From Botrytis cinerea B05.10 (Eukaryota > Ascomycota > Leotiomycetes > Helotiales > Sclerotiniaceae): a stretch of DNA of 64,000 nucleotides. The position numbers were made by a program, and so were the translations under genes. This document shows, piece by piece, positions 11,330-22,616 of the stretch. The notes below the pieces were generated by a model. That model made no database searches. It was not told the DNA's origin and saw only the letters and a list, made by a program, of their open reading frames with translations. The stretch's first letter is position 1. Each line of letters begins with the position of its first letter. The DNA lies in NCBI RefSeq assembly GCF_000143535.2, contig NC_037323.1, positions 1,116,001 to 1,180,000 of the forward strand, written 5' to 3'.

Positions 11330-12545
11330 CTAAACATATCTCTTAGGCAACCCCTCCGGTTTGTTACCCAAAACGTCATCAATCTCTTGCATAATCTCTG
11401 GGGTCAATTTCTCTCTAATCTTCAACGCCCTCACACTCTCAAATATCTGTTCCGGCTTACTTGCCCCGGTAATCGCACTGCTAACTCTCTCGTTCTTCAA
11501 CACCCAACTCATAGCCAAATTAGCCATGCTGATGTTGAGTTTCTCCGCAATAGGCATGAGTTTTTCCACAGCGGCAATGTCTTCTTTCCAGGAATCGTCG
11601 CCGGTTTTAGCTCTCATGCGGTCGGCAAAAGCGTCTTTGGATGTTCCGAGACGGGAATCGGCGGGGATACCGGCGTTGTATTTTCCGGTTAAGAATCCGA
11701 ATTTGAGAGGGGAAAAGGTGGTTAGGCCGAGACCGAACTCGTTGTAAAGAGGGAGAAATTCGCCCTCAACTTTTTGGCGCGAGAGGAGGTTGTATAGTGG
11801 CTGTTCCATTGTGGGGGCGATGAGGTTGAGGCGGTGGGCGACGGCGTGGGCGGAGGCGATTTCGGCGGCGGTCCACTAAGGGGGGGGGTTAGTTCTGGGG
11901 GTGGAACGGAGATTAAGTTTGAGGGGTTGTGGGGCTTACCTCGGAAGTTCCCCAGTAGAATGCTTTGCCGGTGTTGATGAGGTGGTTGAATGCCCGGACG
12001 GTTTCTTCCATGGGACAAGCGCGGTCCGGTCGGTGAGCATAGATGAGATCTACATAGTCCAATTGGAGACGTTCGAGAGCGAGATGAGTGCCTTCGATGA
12101 TACGTTTGCGGGAAAGACCGAGGTTATTGGCAAGTTTCTCGCCATTGGCTTGACCCCAGTAAATCTATTTTGCCTCTTGTAAGCTTACGGGGTAAAAACT
12201 TAGGGGTGTGGAGGGGTACCTTTGTTGAGATAACAAGATCATTTCTTTTCCATCCGAACTTTTTGATGGCTTCACCCATTACCCTTTCAGACTCTCCTCC
12301 AGCATAACCTTCAGCACAATCAAAGAAGTTGACCCCAGCATCATAGGCAGCTTTCATGCATGCAAATGTGTTTTCTAACGTATGTTAATTCTGCAATGAA
12401 CCCAAAGAAGATGAGAAACTATACCTTTTTCAACATGGCCACCGTATGTGAGCCAACCACCGAGGGAGATGGCAGATACCTGGAGACCAGATGGGCCTAG
12501 GTATCTGTATTCCATCTCTGGGAGGTCTTCTGGAACTGGCACCAT
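11330..12545 (-). CDS. Aldo-keto reductase, voltage-gated K+ channel beta-subunit type
   Basis: Four exons, 12545-12425, 12374-12220, 12164-11940 and 11875-11330, encode 348 residues. The order is [20 protein letters not shown], the [12 protein letters not shown] block, [14 protein letters not shown] and the C-terminal [10 protein letters not shown] nucleotide-binding segment. The AKR catalytic tetrad is complete: D59, Y64, K92, H136. The sequence most resembles the Kv-beta/AKR6 branch. Such proteins reduce aldehydes and ketones with NADPH in the cytosol; the native substrate cannot be read from sequence. Introns are 50-64 nt. The start at 12545 was chosen over the open upstream frame because family N-termini begin shortly before the first strand. 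Confidence 0.92.
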
Positions 12546-15431
12546 TTTGGAGGAGGATTGTGTTATTTCTTCGGAAAAATAGAAAGTGCGAGAGAGGAAT
12601 TGAGAGATTCTTGAAGATACTTCAAAGTGTAGAGAAACAGAATTCAACTTGCAGAAAATATTTACCCTTCGAAGATGTCGTGATATAGCGGGGGCATGTC
12701 GAAGCGGGGCTCTCTCACTGTCAGATATCAAAACTTACCTAGGTACGACTTCTTATCGCTATCCGAAGAGTGGGATGGATACTCTGAGCCTAGGTAATGA
12801 TCAATGACTACCTGGATACCATCATTTTGGTCATTTCAAGAGTGTCATAGTTTTTGGGCGTTGAGATTCTACTTTAGCCGTTATGTGGTTCGGATGAATA
12901 TGCACCGACGCCGTTGAATCAAGTAGCCAATGTAATAGTAGAACTTTTCTTAGTCATGAGCTCCACATGTCTTGGGAATGGCGTCGAAATTGGTTGAAAA
13001 CCTTCTTTCAACCTCAGTAAAGGTCCGGTGAACTCACAGCCATCTCGTGGACATCTTGTGCTGACCGAGTCGTAATGGGTGGACTGTAAGAGGAAATCTG
13101 TGGTGAAAATTGACCAGCGTGTTGTTCGTTTTTCTAAGTTGACAAAACGTAGAGGATATCTGCTATGCATGTATCATAATGTAGCCCAGTTCCAAATCCT
13201 TGTAGCTCCTCGCTTTGGTCTCAAGTGTGCAAAGTCTGGAACCGTATGCCAGCTTGAAGCGCGAAGGATAATTTCATTGGCGCTGATAGAATGCGACAAC
13301 TTGGGACAAGGAAGTCGAATCATTGCGATTACTGTCCAGGAGGATTGGTTAGTGGACCAGTTTATATGTAATGAGATGTGGAAAAGAGTGTTCAAACCTA
13401 ATATTATTTCCATGTTCCCGCTCTGGTGGTGTTATAATCTCTCTCGATGGCTGAGGAAACCGATGAGGCATCAATCAATCATCACGAATCAAGAGCCGTT
13501 TAAAATCTTAGATTCGCCTCAAGTATCGGTAAGTACTCAGGTGAGCCTTCTTGGATTCAATTAGTAGTTCCTAGGATCAGATCTTATAGCGAAAACTTCT
13601 TCTGCGTAAGTACCGCATCGTTTGTTTGACATTCCAAGTCAAAGGAAATGGAACATACTTGCTGCGTTCTATAGCATTAGAACTCTTCCATCACATCCCA
13701 ATGGTGCCACTTATTCCCCATGCCTACTTCGTTCTGCTGGCAGGCTTTGCTCTACTGGAATGCTAAAATCTGCCTGCGAAGCAACAGGATAACAAGAAGT
13801 AGAGGCATTTCTGTGTATGAAATGTTGGGCATCAGAGGTTGGGACTTCCTGATACACTGCCTTAGTCAGTATCAATCAATTGTAGTTCTGCAACCATGCA
13901 GACTAGAGTCAGAGTGACTTTATGGAGGTCTTTTCAAATGATACTTCAAGAACTCAAGCAGTAAAACTTATCTTTTAGCATGATTTCATCTGATCAATTA
14001 CATCAGTGGAAGAACAAAAAGGCAGAGAGAGGTATTCTACATATCTTTGTAGAGTCCAAAATATTTAATAAAATCCAGGTACAGTCCGATGGCAAATGCT
14101 CAAACATAGTGCTGGTGAAGTGGTATGTCTGAAAAGTATCACAATTTGACAAAGATGCTCATTGGCTCTCGAACCGAGAGAGTAAGGAGACTTTCAATGA
14201 GGGGGGTGCCACAAAGACTCTGAAGTACCATTCTTGAGTCTCATTTTCATGAACTATGATAGAATCTTATCACAACTTGGACTCGGGGTGTACCCCGTCA
14301 GTATTTATTCTTGTGGGGATCAAGTTCTTGATTGTTGTAATTGGGAATAAGAAGTGAAAGATTATAATTAGCTTCCTTTCTGATATTCATCTGAACCTCT
14401 GATTGGAAGAGATTGAAAAAAAGCATTCGCTAGATGCCTGCCGCCTTTTAAAACAAAACATCTGCTCCTCCCCTTTGCCCTTTCTTCTTCCTCTTTTCCC
14501 ACAACAACAACTTCTTCAGATTTCTCTTTTCTCCATCCAAACAAAAGGAATTCATCAAGATACTTCCTTCTTTAACTGATACTGAGATCGCAGAGTCCCT
14601 CACGATCTTATTATCTGCTAATCCATACCAAAATCTGTAAGTAAATCACCCTTTCTCCAATGTTTCCCTCTTCAAACAGAAAACTTTCACGTCGCGTTCC
14701 CAAAGCACGTACGAGTCCTCCGTGTATCCTTTCTTTCACCACATCTTGCATACCTTCAAGCCTGTATTCCTCTTGTTGCGAGCATCTTTTTCTCGATCTC
14801 TCAACTTTTGGGGAGAAAAAACTACACAATCAACAACACCATCACCATCACCATCACCATCTGCATCTCCATCTCCTTCCTCTCCTCCTCCTTTCAAATT
14901 CACTCAAAAGCACAGTTCAACGCCACTATTTTCTTGTTGCAACTATCCTCTTATTTTTTCAATCGACAAAATCGACGATCTCTCAGGTGCGCACTCGCTT
15001 GAAGAGGCACTTAAGATCAGTTAGGAAGAGGGGAAAGGCCAAGGTCGCGCTTTCTTGATTGGGATCCAATTCACTTGAGTTGGACCCCACCTTTTTGAGT
15101 CTTTGCTTTCATCCTCTCGACCTTTCTTTCCTTCGCAACTACAAAGTTTTCCGTCTCTCTTCTCTCTCTTCTCTCTCTTCTTATTAACACTCCTTTCGCG
15201 TGCGCTTGTGCAGTCTTGCCTATCAGCTTGGCTTCTTGGGCTCTTTGATCTATTACTTGTCTCTCAATTTACTTCTTGATACCAACTTTAGGAAGGTCTT
15301 TGAGTTGGAGCAATACCCAAGTAGTTGGTTCATCTTGCGCATTATTTCACCTTCTACCATTTCTCTCAACACATGGCTAATTCTTTTCACACAGATCGAA
15401 TCAAATATTCGCAACACTCAAGTCCTTCAAA
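12546..15431. other. Gene-poor interval ending in the long leader of the zinc-knuckle gene
   Basis: The left part (to about 14400) shows no supported gene; one 161-codon ORF at 13079-13564 (+) has no recognisable motif. The right part (about 14450-15431) is pyrimidine-rich on + and looks like promoter plus a long 5' leader. It has an (ACCATC)4 repeat at 14838-14861, a CT-rich tract at about 15151-15183, and a GTAAGT at about 14638 that could be a leader-intron donor. Confidence 0.45.
14838..14861 (+). repeat. ACCATC hexanucleotide repeat, four units
   Basis: Four perfect units, in the presumed 5' leader or promoter of the zinc-knuckle gene, followed by imperfect CATCTC copies. Confidence 0.8.
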
Positions 15432-17382
15432 ATGTCTTGGGAGGCTCCTGCCGGTGGCAATGGTTGGGGCACTGGAGAGACTGCAGTAGTCAGTGGTGGA
15501 GGTGGGGGAGAGTGGAATAACGCTCCTGCAACTGGTTCTTCTGAACAGTACGCAGCAAATGAATTCAATGATGGCGCCGCGAACGATTATGGCGGATATG
15601 GTGGTGGTGAGGAAAATGGAGGCGGTGGTGGTGGTCGCAGTGGAGGCTGCTTCAACTGTGGTGAAGAAGGGTATTGTCTCAACTTTTCGGCTTTTGTTAC
15701 TCCGCTAACTCACTTTCCGTCAGTCACTCCAAGGCTGAATGCACCCAACCTCCAAAGGCTAGATCTTGCTACAATTGTGGCGAGGAGGGACATACAAAGG
15801 CCGAATGCACTAATCCCGCAGTCGCTCGTGAGTTCACCGGTACTTGTCGCATCTGTGAGCAATCAGGCCATCGTGCATCTGGCTGCCCTTCTGCTCCACC
15901 CAAGCTTTGCAACAATTGTAAAGAGGAAGGTAGGTTTAAACTCAATATCTCTTAAACATCTTCACTAAGGCTGACTTTCATTGTAGGACATTCAATCCTT
16001 GAGTGCAAGAATCCTCGCAAGATCGAGCGCAACGATGTCGAAGATGTTGCTGCTGAAGTTGCTTGGGAAAATCTGATCAAGCAATCTCAAGAAGGTGACT
16101 TCGATGACATGAAGTATGAGGTCATGAAATACATCAAGGCTTCTCCAGATGCTACATATGTTCAATTGGAGAATGCGTTCCGTACTCAGAACATTCCAAT
16201 CTATCTCATTGCCATGGAGAAGGAACTCACCCAGACTTACACCAACATGGACTTGCAGGGTAACCTTGATCGCAAGTATTCTGTTTCTTGGCGCAAGTCG
16301 AGCAAGCACAGCCGCCCCAAGGAGAAGGAGAGTTGGCCCGGCACCCCAGAGGAGAATCTTGAGCGACTCGCCGATGCTGGTGAGCCTGTTGATCGTGGTG
16401 TTCCTCTATGCTCGCGTTGCAACGAGCTTGGACACACAGTAAAGCACTGCACCGAAGAGCGAGTTGACGGTGAACGCGTTCAAGTTCAGTGCTTCAACTG
16501 TGGTGAAATGTAAGTTTTCTTACACTGGCATTTCTTTAAGTATACTAACTTTAAAGTAGTGGCCACCGTGTTCGTGATTGTCCAATTCCTCGTGAGGATA
16601 AGTTCGCTTGTCGCAACTGCAAGAAATCTGGTCATAGTTCCAAGGAGTGTAAGTTCGGCAAGATTCTCGCATCTCACAACGCAGGCTGACATCGAACTTA
16701 GGCCCAGAGCCACGCTCCGCCGAGGGTGTTGAATGCAAGAATTGCAATGAGAGTAAGTTTTTCAACTCCTCTTATATTCTGGTCTTACTAAAACAGCACA
16801 GTTGGTCATTTCTCTCGTGACTGCCCAACAGGTGGTGGAGGTGATGGAGGTCTCTGCAGAAATTGCAACCAACCTGGTCATCGAGGTAAGCCATGTAGCA
16901 ATGCATTAATAGCTATTAAGTTTGCTAACTTTCTTGCTTATAGCCAAGGATTGCACAAATGAGCGTGTCATGATCTGTCGCAACTGTGACGAAGAGGTCA
17001 GTCAAACACACTTCAACAACTTTCATCGAATTCGGAAACCTACTGACATGAACAGGGACATACCGGTAAGGAATGCCCAAAGCCTCGTGACTATTCTCGC
17101 GTTCAATGTCAGAACTGCAAGCAGAGTAAGTTAACCTTCGCATCTCTCTGATATTTGTTCTTCGCGACATACTTACATAGACTAGTGGGCCACACCAAGG
17201 TTCGCTGCAAGGAGCCAATTGCCGAGGAAGATGCTGCTGGCGATGCCAACGGCGACGATGGCGGTGACTATGGAGGTGGCGATGCGGCTAACGATGTCTA
17301 TTCTGCTCCTGCTGCTGGTGGCAATGACGATAACTGGGCTACCGGTGGTGGTCAGGAGGTTGTAGGCGACGGTGGTTGGTAA
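15432..17382 (+). CDS. CCHC zinc-knuckle protein with eleven knuckles (CNBP/Gis2/Byr3-like)
   Basis: Nine exons (15432-15670, 15724-15929, 15987-16509, 16560-16648, 16702-16752, 16802-16885, 16944-16996, 17056-17125, 17186-17382) encode 503 residues. A Gly-rich N-terminus is followed by eleven C-x2-C-x4-H-x4-C knuckles: four in a first cluster, then a non-knuckle region of roughly 130 residues (VEDVAAEVAWENLI through the KEKESWPGT area), then seven more, and a Gly/Asp-rich tail ending in W. CNBP/Gis2/Byr3 proteins bind single-stranded nucleic acid, and some act in translation; those have about seven knuckles and are much shorter, so this is a larger fungal relative. Most introns fall inside knuckles just before the Gly-His pair. 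The upstream leader is long and pyrimidine-rich, as in highly expressed genes. Specific function is unknown. Confidence 0.88.
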
Positions 17383-18758
17383 TTGACAAGTTGCTCGACT
17401 TCTCTCGGTAAAAGCTGCTTGCTTTTCTCACTTACTCTTCGGCGTGGTGGGATGGGTTGCGGGTTTCAAACGAAGAAGTTTAAGAACACTTCGTTGTTGA
17501 ACGCAGGCAAATAGGCTGGGGCTACCTTAGTGTTGGTTCAGCTTTTCTTTTTTCTCCATTAGTTGCGATCATTCATGGATACTTGTGCTCGTCTAGGCAA
17601 GGATACCATCAAAAAACGATGAGAGCACATGGTTATTATAATAGGACAGGAAGGAAATAAAAAGATATTGCTGTGATTTGGGATTTCAAACAAGATAGCT
17701 ACTTGGTAACTAGATATTTGAGATACAATCAAAAGCTGATTTATATCATAAAAGGATTGAGTTTCTTAATGGTGGTGACTTGGTGGATTTGTTGTGAGAC
17801 TTTTCTTTTTTTGAAAAAGACATATTTTTTCTTGGCTTCTTTAGATGTAGAAGATGAAATGATACCACTTGAATCTTGACGCAAGAAACTTGAGAAACAT
17901 AATGGTCAAACAAGAGACAGACAAGCAACGAAGGAAGAAATGTGATAAAAATGGCACCTCTAAAGATATCTTGGATAAATAAGAACAGACAGGTAGGTAA
18001 AATCATGTCAAAAGAAGGAGTGTCAAAGTTGCTCAGAGGAATTATTCTTGATGAGACTTGAGAGAGGGAGATACTGAGAGTTATCTGAAACAACAGTGGC
18101 CGAAGCAGTTGCTGTGGAGCTGATGCCAGAGCTGATAATGAAAATTCGAGGGACATTGCAGAGGCTAGTGAGATTAAAGAGGTTGATTGTTTGGGTGCTG
18201 GTGAATGGGGGATAGGGGATGTGGATGTGATAGGGTATGGAGATTGGGTGGGGAGATTGGGTGGATCGGTTTAAACTTGACTTGTGAGAATTTTGGGATG
18301 AGAGCGAGAGGGGGTGAGAGAGGGGAGGAGGAGGAGAAGGAGAAGGAGAAGGAGAAGGAAAGATGATGAGATGGGAAGAGTGGTTAAGTGTTGGAAAAAA
18401 GTAGAGAATTATTAGATGGAATGGTCTGGATACTGTGATGCTATCTACGCATTTAGTTTTGGGAAGATTAAACCATATTATTGCTTTGTGGTATATGAAA
18501 GTGATATTAGACGAGTCTATCTACTGTGCTTTCAAGTATATCTCTCTTTCACTTCTTTGAACTCCCATTTGAGAGATCGCACAGTGGAGATTTATCTCGT
18601 GTGCTATCTTACAGTTTTGAGTGCTGTATTGTATGTCCAGCTTTTTGATGCAGCAACGGGAGACGCCCCCGGAAAGCTTTGGAGTAGAATGATTTCTCCT
18701 CGCTATTCCTGAAACTTGACATCTCAAATTATTGTGATCTGTTGTCCTCCAACCCCTC
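17383..18758. other. Convergent gene-free interval
   Basis: Between the zinc-knuckle gene (+) and the dienoyl-CoA isomerase gene (-). It contains 3' UTR sequence and a GAGAAG-rich purine tract at 18320-18360. The 136-codon minus-strand ORF at 17746-18156 has no family motif and is hydrophobic/low-complexity; it was not called. Confidence 0.5.
18320..18360 (+). repeat. GGAGAA purine repeat
   Basis: Near-perfect GGAGAA units (GAGGAG grading into GGAGAAGGAGAA) in intergenic DNA. Confidence 0.75.
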
Positions 18759-19745
18759 TCAAAGTTTCTCAAAAGTAGGCTTTCTCTTCTGCAATCCACT
18801 CAACATCGCATCCTTAACATCCTTCGTCTGGATCGCCGCACTATTCCAAACTCCTGTGTATCTCAAGCTATCCGCCAGTCGATTATCCCTAGCGTGATTC
18901 AAAAGTTCCTTGGTACCCTGCACTGCCACCGGACTTTTTTCCGCCAACAGTTTCGCGATACTGAGCGCTTTTTCGATAGCCTTTTGCTTTGAAGGCTCAA
19001 CATAAGTCACAAAACCTACTCGCAGTGCTTCTTCAGCTCCGAAGACTCGGGCAGAGAGACATACGTCTTTGACCCAGCTGAAAGAACCGACGACCTTGGG
19101 AAGGCGCGAGAGAGTCCCAATATCGGCGGCGATTCCGATATCTACTTCTTTCACGGCCATCTTGACGTCCGAGGTACAGATGCGAATATCGGCGCAGGTG
19201 GATATATCGATCGAGAGACCGAGGGAATAGCCATGCAGAACACAGATCACGGCTATTTGATGCGATTAGATTGATTCAATTTCCATTCCCAAGGAGAAAA
19301 AAAGATGTGAGCGGGGAAACATACGTTTTTCGCACTTCTCGACGCTGCTTATACACGCTTGGAATTCTTCGACGTGACGCTTGATAGCTTGCGCCGTTCG
19401 CGCTACATCTGTTGGCCTTCCTTCCTTTTCGGACAAAACTCCATCTTGTGCCGCGGCCTCTACATCCAAGCCGGCTGAGAATGCACGTTCGCCGGCGCCG
19501 GATAGTATGATGGAGCGAACGTCGGGAGAATAGGATAAAGTGTCGAAGATAGTGCGGAATTCAAGCCACTAGATCTAGGGGTTAGCGAATGATTGAGGTG
19601 ATAGTGCGGTTTGCCGATAAAGGGCGCTTACCATGGCCTCGAAAAAAGCATTGAGTTTCTCGGGACGGTTGATTTGCACATGTGCTATATATGGTGCTGG
19701 GTATGTGACGAGAAAGTATTTGTAGGTGGGATTTGAAGAGGCCAT
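18759..19745 (-). CDS. Delta(3,5)-delta(2,4)-dienoyl-CoA isomerase (ECH1/Dci1-like)
   Basis: Three exons, 19745-19632, 19568-19325 and 19252-18759, encode 283 residues of the enoyl-CoA hydratase/isomerase (crotonase) fold. The oxyanion-hole segment RAFSAGLD is present. The three acidic residues typical of dienoyl-CoA isomerase align as D135, E155 and D163 (E155 and D163 in the segment KEVDIGIAADIGTL). The family moves double bonds in odd-numbered unsaturated fatty acyl-CoAs during beta-oxidation in peroxisomes or mitochondria. The C-terminus is FEKL; the final tripeptide EKL differs from the canonical SKL peroxisomal signal, and no clear mitochondrial presequence is seen, so location is open. 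Introns are 63 and 72 nt. Confidence 0.9.
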
Positions 19746-22616
19746 TTTGTCTGCTTGGGGAGATGCAATGGGCAGGCTTCTGCTTCTTGCTTGTGTTTTG
19801 GATTGCTGATTGGAATGCTAATCAAGTCACTAACTTGTAGGATACACTTCTAGAGCAGATTGATGCAGACAGATGGAGATTTCTAGATTTGGAATATTAA
19901 GGATAAGTGTAGCAAATCAATAAGGTCTTTGTGAATTACAACTGCAATACTGAAGCTTGAGATGGATGGATGGATGGTCGGCCAACTTGACCTCATCAAC
20001 ACCGAGCCTCGGCTCGTCTGTGAAGCTCGAAGACACGTGATCACACTTTCTATCTTTTCGCGGGGTAGCTTTTCCAGTACCTTCCCCTCTTTATCGAGGA
20101 AGAAGTACGACGTTCACGATGCAAATTTAATAAGCCAAGAGCATTGCGAAGTAGTATCAAACAGCTGGTGATATCAAATGATATGATATGATATGCTCAA
20201 CTTAAAGCCTTGAAAATCTCCTCCACTGCAACCTCACATCTGGCTATTCAAGGTCCCCTTTGAGGTGTTTGGTCCCCGAATACGACTCTGTCTGCAGGTA
20301 AGAGTTTGCGAGGAATGTTGGCCATGTGAATGTGAGGCTTTTGGCATGGACAAACTCTGAAGGTTGGCGACACTCTATTTCTCAGTGGCACATTCAGCCA
20401 TCCTGGTCTTGCACGCTTGTTAACTCTAATTGACAAATATGGTAAATATTTCCATATCAATCGATTGTCAGACGATAGCCGACGAGATATATGCAAGTGG
20501 ACGGCTGAGTAGTTTTGACAGTTGGCAATAAGCATTTGTGCCTGTCGAACCTTCATGCAAATGAGCCAATATGTTCAGAACTTAATCATATCAACCGCCA
20601 TCCACACGCATCCAGTATCATCCACACCACACTCCCCCCCGCTCGAGCCCCGTAACTCAAGCTGCAGGTAGATCGACAACAGCACTGCAGTAGTGCGAAG
20701 ATCATAATGAAATTGTTTCGATGAAATCTTGATGATTGATCATATGATGCTTCCGTGGAAGTGCAAGGGGGGGGTTTAACTATCTATCGTCTATCAAACG
20801 AGTCTTGGATGATTCGTTGTAACTTCCGATGGCCGTGTCGAAGGAGTTTTCTTGATTCCTCAACGGTTTGACACCTCAAGCTCTGGCTAGGTATCATCGA
20901 GTTGTGGGGCAAAGGAGAACGAGCACGAGCACGAGCACGAGAGGGAGAGGGAGAGGGAGAGGGAGAAAGAAGAGAAGAGAGATGCTTTTCCCATTAGACA
21001 TCCATCGTGCTGCGTACATGCATACAACACACCTTGCCTTGGAAGATGATTTTGTGTGTGAAGTGACTATTCCCTACCTGCCCATCCATCTACGCCGTAC
21101 AGGCTACATACGCAATAGAAGTACGTGTTATAATGCAAAGGAAATGTATTTCGGTGCCATGCAAGAAGCACAAACTTCACAATACGAAACCAATCAATAT
21201 TCGCTGATGTCTCTTCTCCCGCCTCCCCCTATCAGATACATGGTTTTAAAGTCTAACGGTATCATCGAAAGATTCCTTCTTGGCGCTTCGCTTTATTCCA
21301 TCGGACAAATACCCCTGATGTATCAAACCCAGACCCCATTATTTTCACTTACCTTACGATCTCCGCTACTTGGGATCCCGACATTATCCCTTACGAACGG
21401 AACATCCAGACTACAACGCTCGCTCGACAAACGGCCACACGAAACCTTATGGTTTGATTGAAGTTTCTACGACGGTGGATGGATTTGCGGAGAGAGTGCG
21501 TAGGCCGATTGATTCACGCGCCAACTTGATTCGTAGGCTGAGTACGGTTTCGGGCCATGTAAGTTGCTTATATGCGTATATGCTGTAGCACAGAGTCCAT
21601 ATTTCGCTGCGCGTGCGTTCTTCGTACCGTTGGTCAATGGCTACAGGCGAGCGAGATGCGAGTGGGATGATAATGATTGATATGCAACATGGGATTCCTT
21701 CCACATGCGTTGATCTGCAGGAAACATAAGCCAACTGTCTACCGGTATACAGCTACTGCCCAGTAGATGGGGCTCTTAGCTTCTCCTCTTAGCCCAGTGT
21801 CGGAGGGAAAGGAAGGGGAGGGTGGAGGGGAGGAGAGGAGAGAAGGGGGAGGACCAACGGGGTAACTTGCCTCTACGTAGTATTTCAACGGCTAATCAAT
21901 CTAATTGTGCACGCCAAGACAGTATCGATGCATCCGGAAGAAAAAATAAGACGAGAACCCCAATCAATTACCTTCGTCCTCCACTCCTTCTTCTCCCATT
22001 TTCACTCTAACCATGTGCCACCCTGGTCGGTCAAATACCTAGATATATTATGTCTCAATTACCCACCGCCCTAGCACTGGAGTATATCCTCATCGAAAAT
22101 GTGAGTTAAATGCTCTCAAAGAGGAATAGCGTGCCATCATTGCCGGGGTCCACCAGGCCCGTGTTTCGTATCCTCTTTTTCCTCTATCATTTCAACCCTA
22201 ACTCTAAATGTCGAGAAACACGCCAAACCATACAAGCAACAATACTTTTCATCGTGTCGACTAACCAAGAGGATTCCGTCTCTCGCATTCGTCTATGTAC
22301 CACTCAATGTCACATTGTCTGTTCTTCCATTGAAACCTTCATTTCATTAGATCCGTGCATATTATTTGCAGTGCCGGTTGCCTACGGAATCTTACAGCAT
22401 CATGCGGTGCTCCATACGCATCGACGTTGCTCCTACCTCCCGGTGGTCTTTTTGAACAATGACCAATGTAAGCAATGGATGTTTCTTAGCTAGTAAACAC
22501 AACATATAGAGTCGTGCAGCCCGTAGCACATAGTGCCAGCCTTTAAATCTTCTCTGTCCAGCAAACTCGATTTGTCTGAAAACACTTTGGTTGATATCCA
22601 TCATAGGTTGCCCCAA
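19746..22616. other. Long interval upstream of the fusion gene; possible unassigned coding pieces
   Basis: No complete gene could be built. Simple repeats occur at about 19961-19977 (GATG), 20178-20195 (ATGAT) and 20916-20968. The frame through 21340-21558 (+) reads like protein (for example PYGLIEVSTTVDGFAERV) and ends at a GTAAGT, but no partner exon was found. A short ORF from the ATG at 22050 to a GTGAGT at 22101 could be an upstream exon of the fusion gene. Confidence 0.4.
20916..20968 (+). repeat. GAGCAC / GAGGGA simple repeat
   Basis: Three GAGCAC units preceded by a variant (GAGAAC), running directly into four GAGGGA units. Translated products of this tract (STSTSTRGRGRGRG) are low-complexity. 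Confidence 0.8.

Noticed and set aside
13079..13564. 161-codon ORF on +
   Set aside because: No recognisable motif or domain, no sensible splice partner, and competing ORF on the other strand; probably chance.
20868..21461. 197-codon ORF on + starting in a GAGCAC repeat
   Set aside because: Starts at a non-ATG codon, begins with low-complexity STSTST/RGRGRG, no family motif; frame differs from the more protein-like stretch that overlaps its end.
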